A stretch of DNA of 64,000 nt, from NCBI RefSeq assembly GCF_002286935.1, contig NZ_MVOH01000001.1:22691-86690 (forward strand), given 5' to 3'. The notes beneath the pieces are model-generated. The model was not told where the DNA came from, made no database searches, and worked only from the letters and a program-made list of their open reading frames with translations. Below, piece by piece: positions 63,580 through 64,000 of this stretch. The position numbers and the translations under genes are program-made. The DNA is from Bifidobacterium criceti (GTDB taxonomy: Bacteria; Actinomycetota; Actinomycetes; Actinomycetales; Bifidobacteriaceae). Every line of letters begins with the position of its first letter. Position 1 is the stretch's first letter.

Positions 63580-64000
<421 letters not shown>

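Overview
This window is the replication-origin side of a high-GC actinobacterial chromosome, almost certainly a Bifidobacterium. The evidence is the partial 16S rRNA at the right end, the dnaA / rpmH / rnpA / yidD / yidC / jag / rsmG / parA / parB order, the bifidobacterial style of the carbohydrate genes (alpha-galactoside ABC transporter, GH36 and GH13 enzymes, ROK regulator, shared MsiK-type ATPase) and the overall codon use. The species cannot be fixed from about 420 bases of 16S.

Left part (1-23.9 kb) is conserved core. dnaA is cut by the window edge and reads leftward. The rpmH-to-parB block reads rightward, with DnaA boxes on both sides of it and parS-like sites just before and inside rsmG. 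Next come a YdcF-like membrane protein, trxB, a fused MurJ-pseudokinase, a DUF6049 protein, a Nudix hydrolase and the divergent CCA-adding enzyme. This mirrors, in inverted order, the dnaA-to-pcnA block known from Mycobacterium. It is followed by a LytR_C protein, ispE, rsmA, an Rpf/G5 cell-wall hydrolase, a probable 6C small RNA, tRNA-Thr(TGT) and a DsbA-like membrane protein.

Middle part (24-40.9 kb) holds a Ser/Thr kinase, a potassium channel, an MsiK-like sugar ABC ATPase, a DUF4032 protein, rlmB, a calcium-type P-ATPase with a long structured leader, a carboxylesterase, dcd, a large membrane-anchored coiled-coil protein, a Na+/H+ antiporter and tadA.

The raffinose / alpha-galactoside region (41-59 kb) has a GH36 alpha-galactosidase, a ROK repressor, a solute-binding protein plus two permeases, then after a gap a raffinose-synthase/Sip1-like GH36 protein and a GH13 alpha-glucosidase. 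The solute-binding protein is interrupted by an in-frame amber codon. The operon is split at 47.9-55.2 kb by an accessory island of lower GC. The island contains a PaeR7I/XhoI-type restriction-modification (RM) pair, a DinJ-YafQ toxin-antitoxin pair, several gene remnants, and a second RM pair (C5 methyltransferase plus an NgoMIV-like endonuclease) sitting between the N- and C-terminal remnants of a third, broken DNA methyltransferase. A 122-bp near-perfect duplicate of the permease 3' end and a 50-bp echo of the raffinose-synthase gene record the recombination history.

Right end (59-64 kb): ilvA, an inverted pair of parS sites, a LytTR/DUF3021 pair, a sirtuin, then about 1 kb of G/T-skewed, repeat-bearing, apparently non-coding DNA leading into an rRNA operon, of which the first about 421 bases of 16S rRNA are present.
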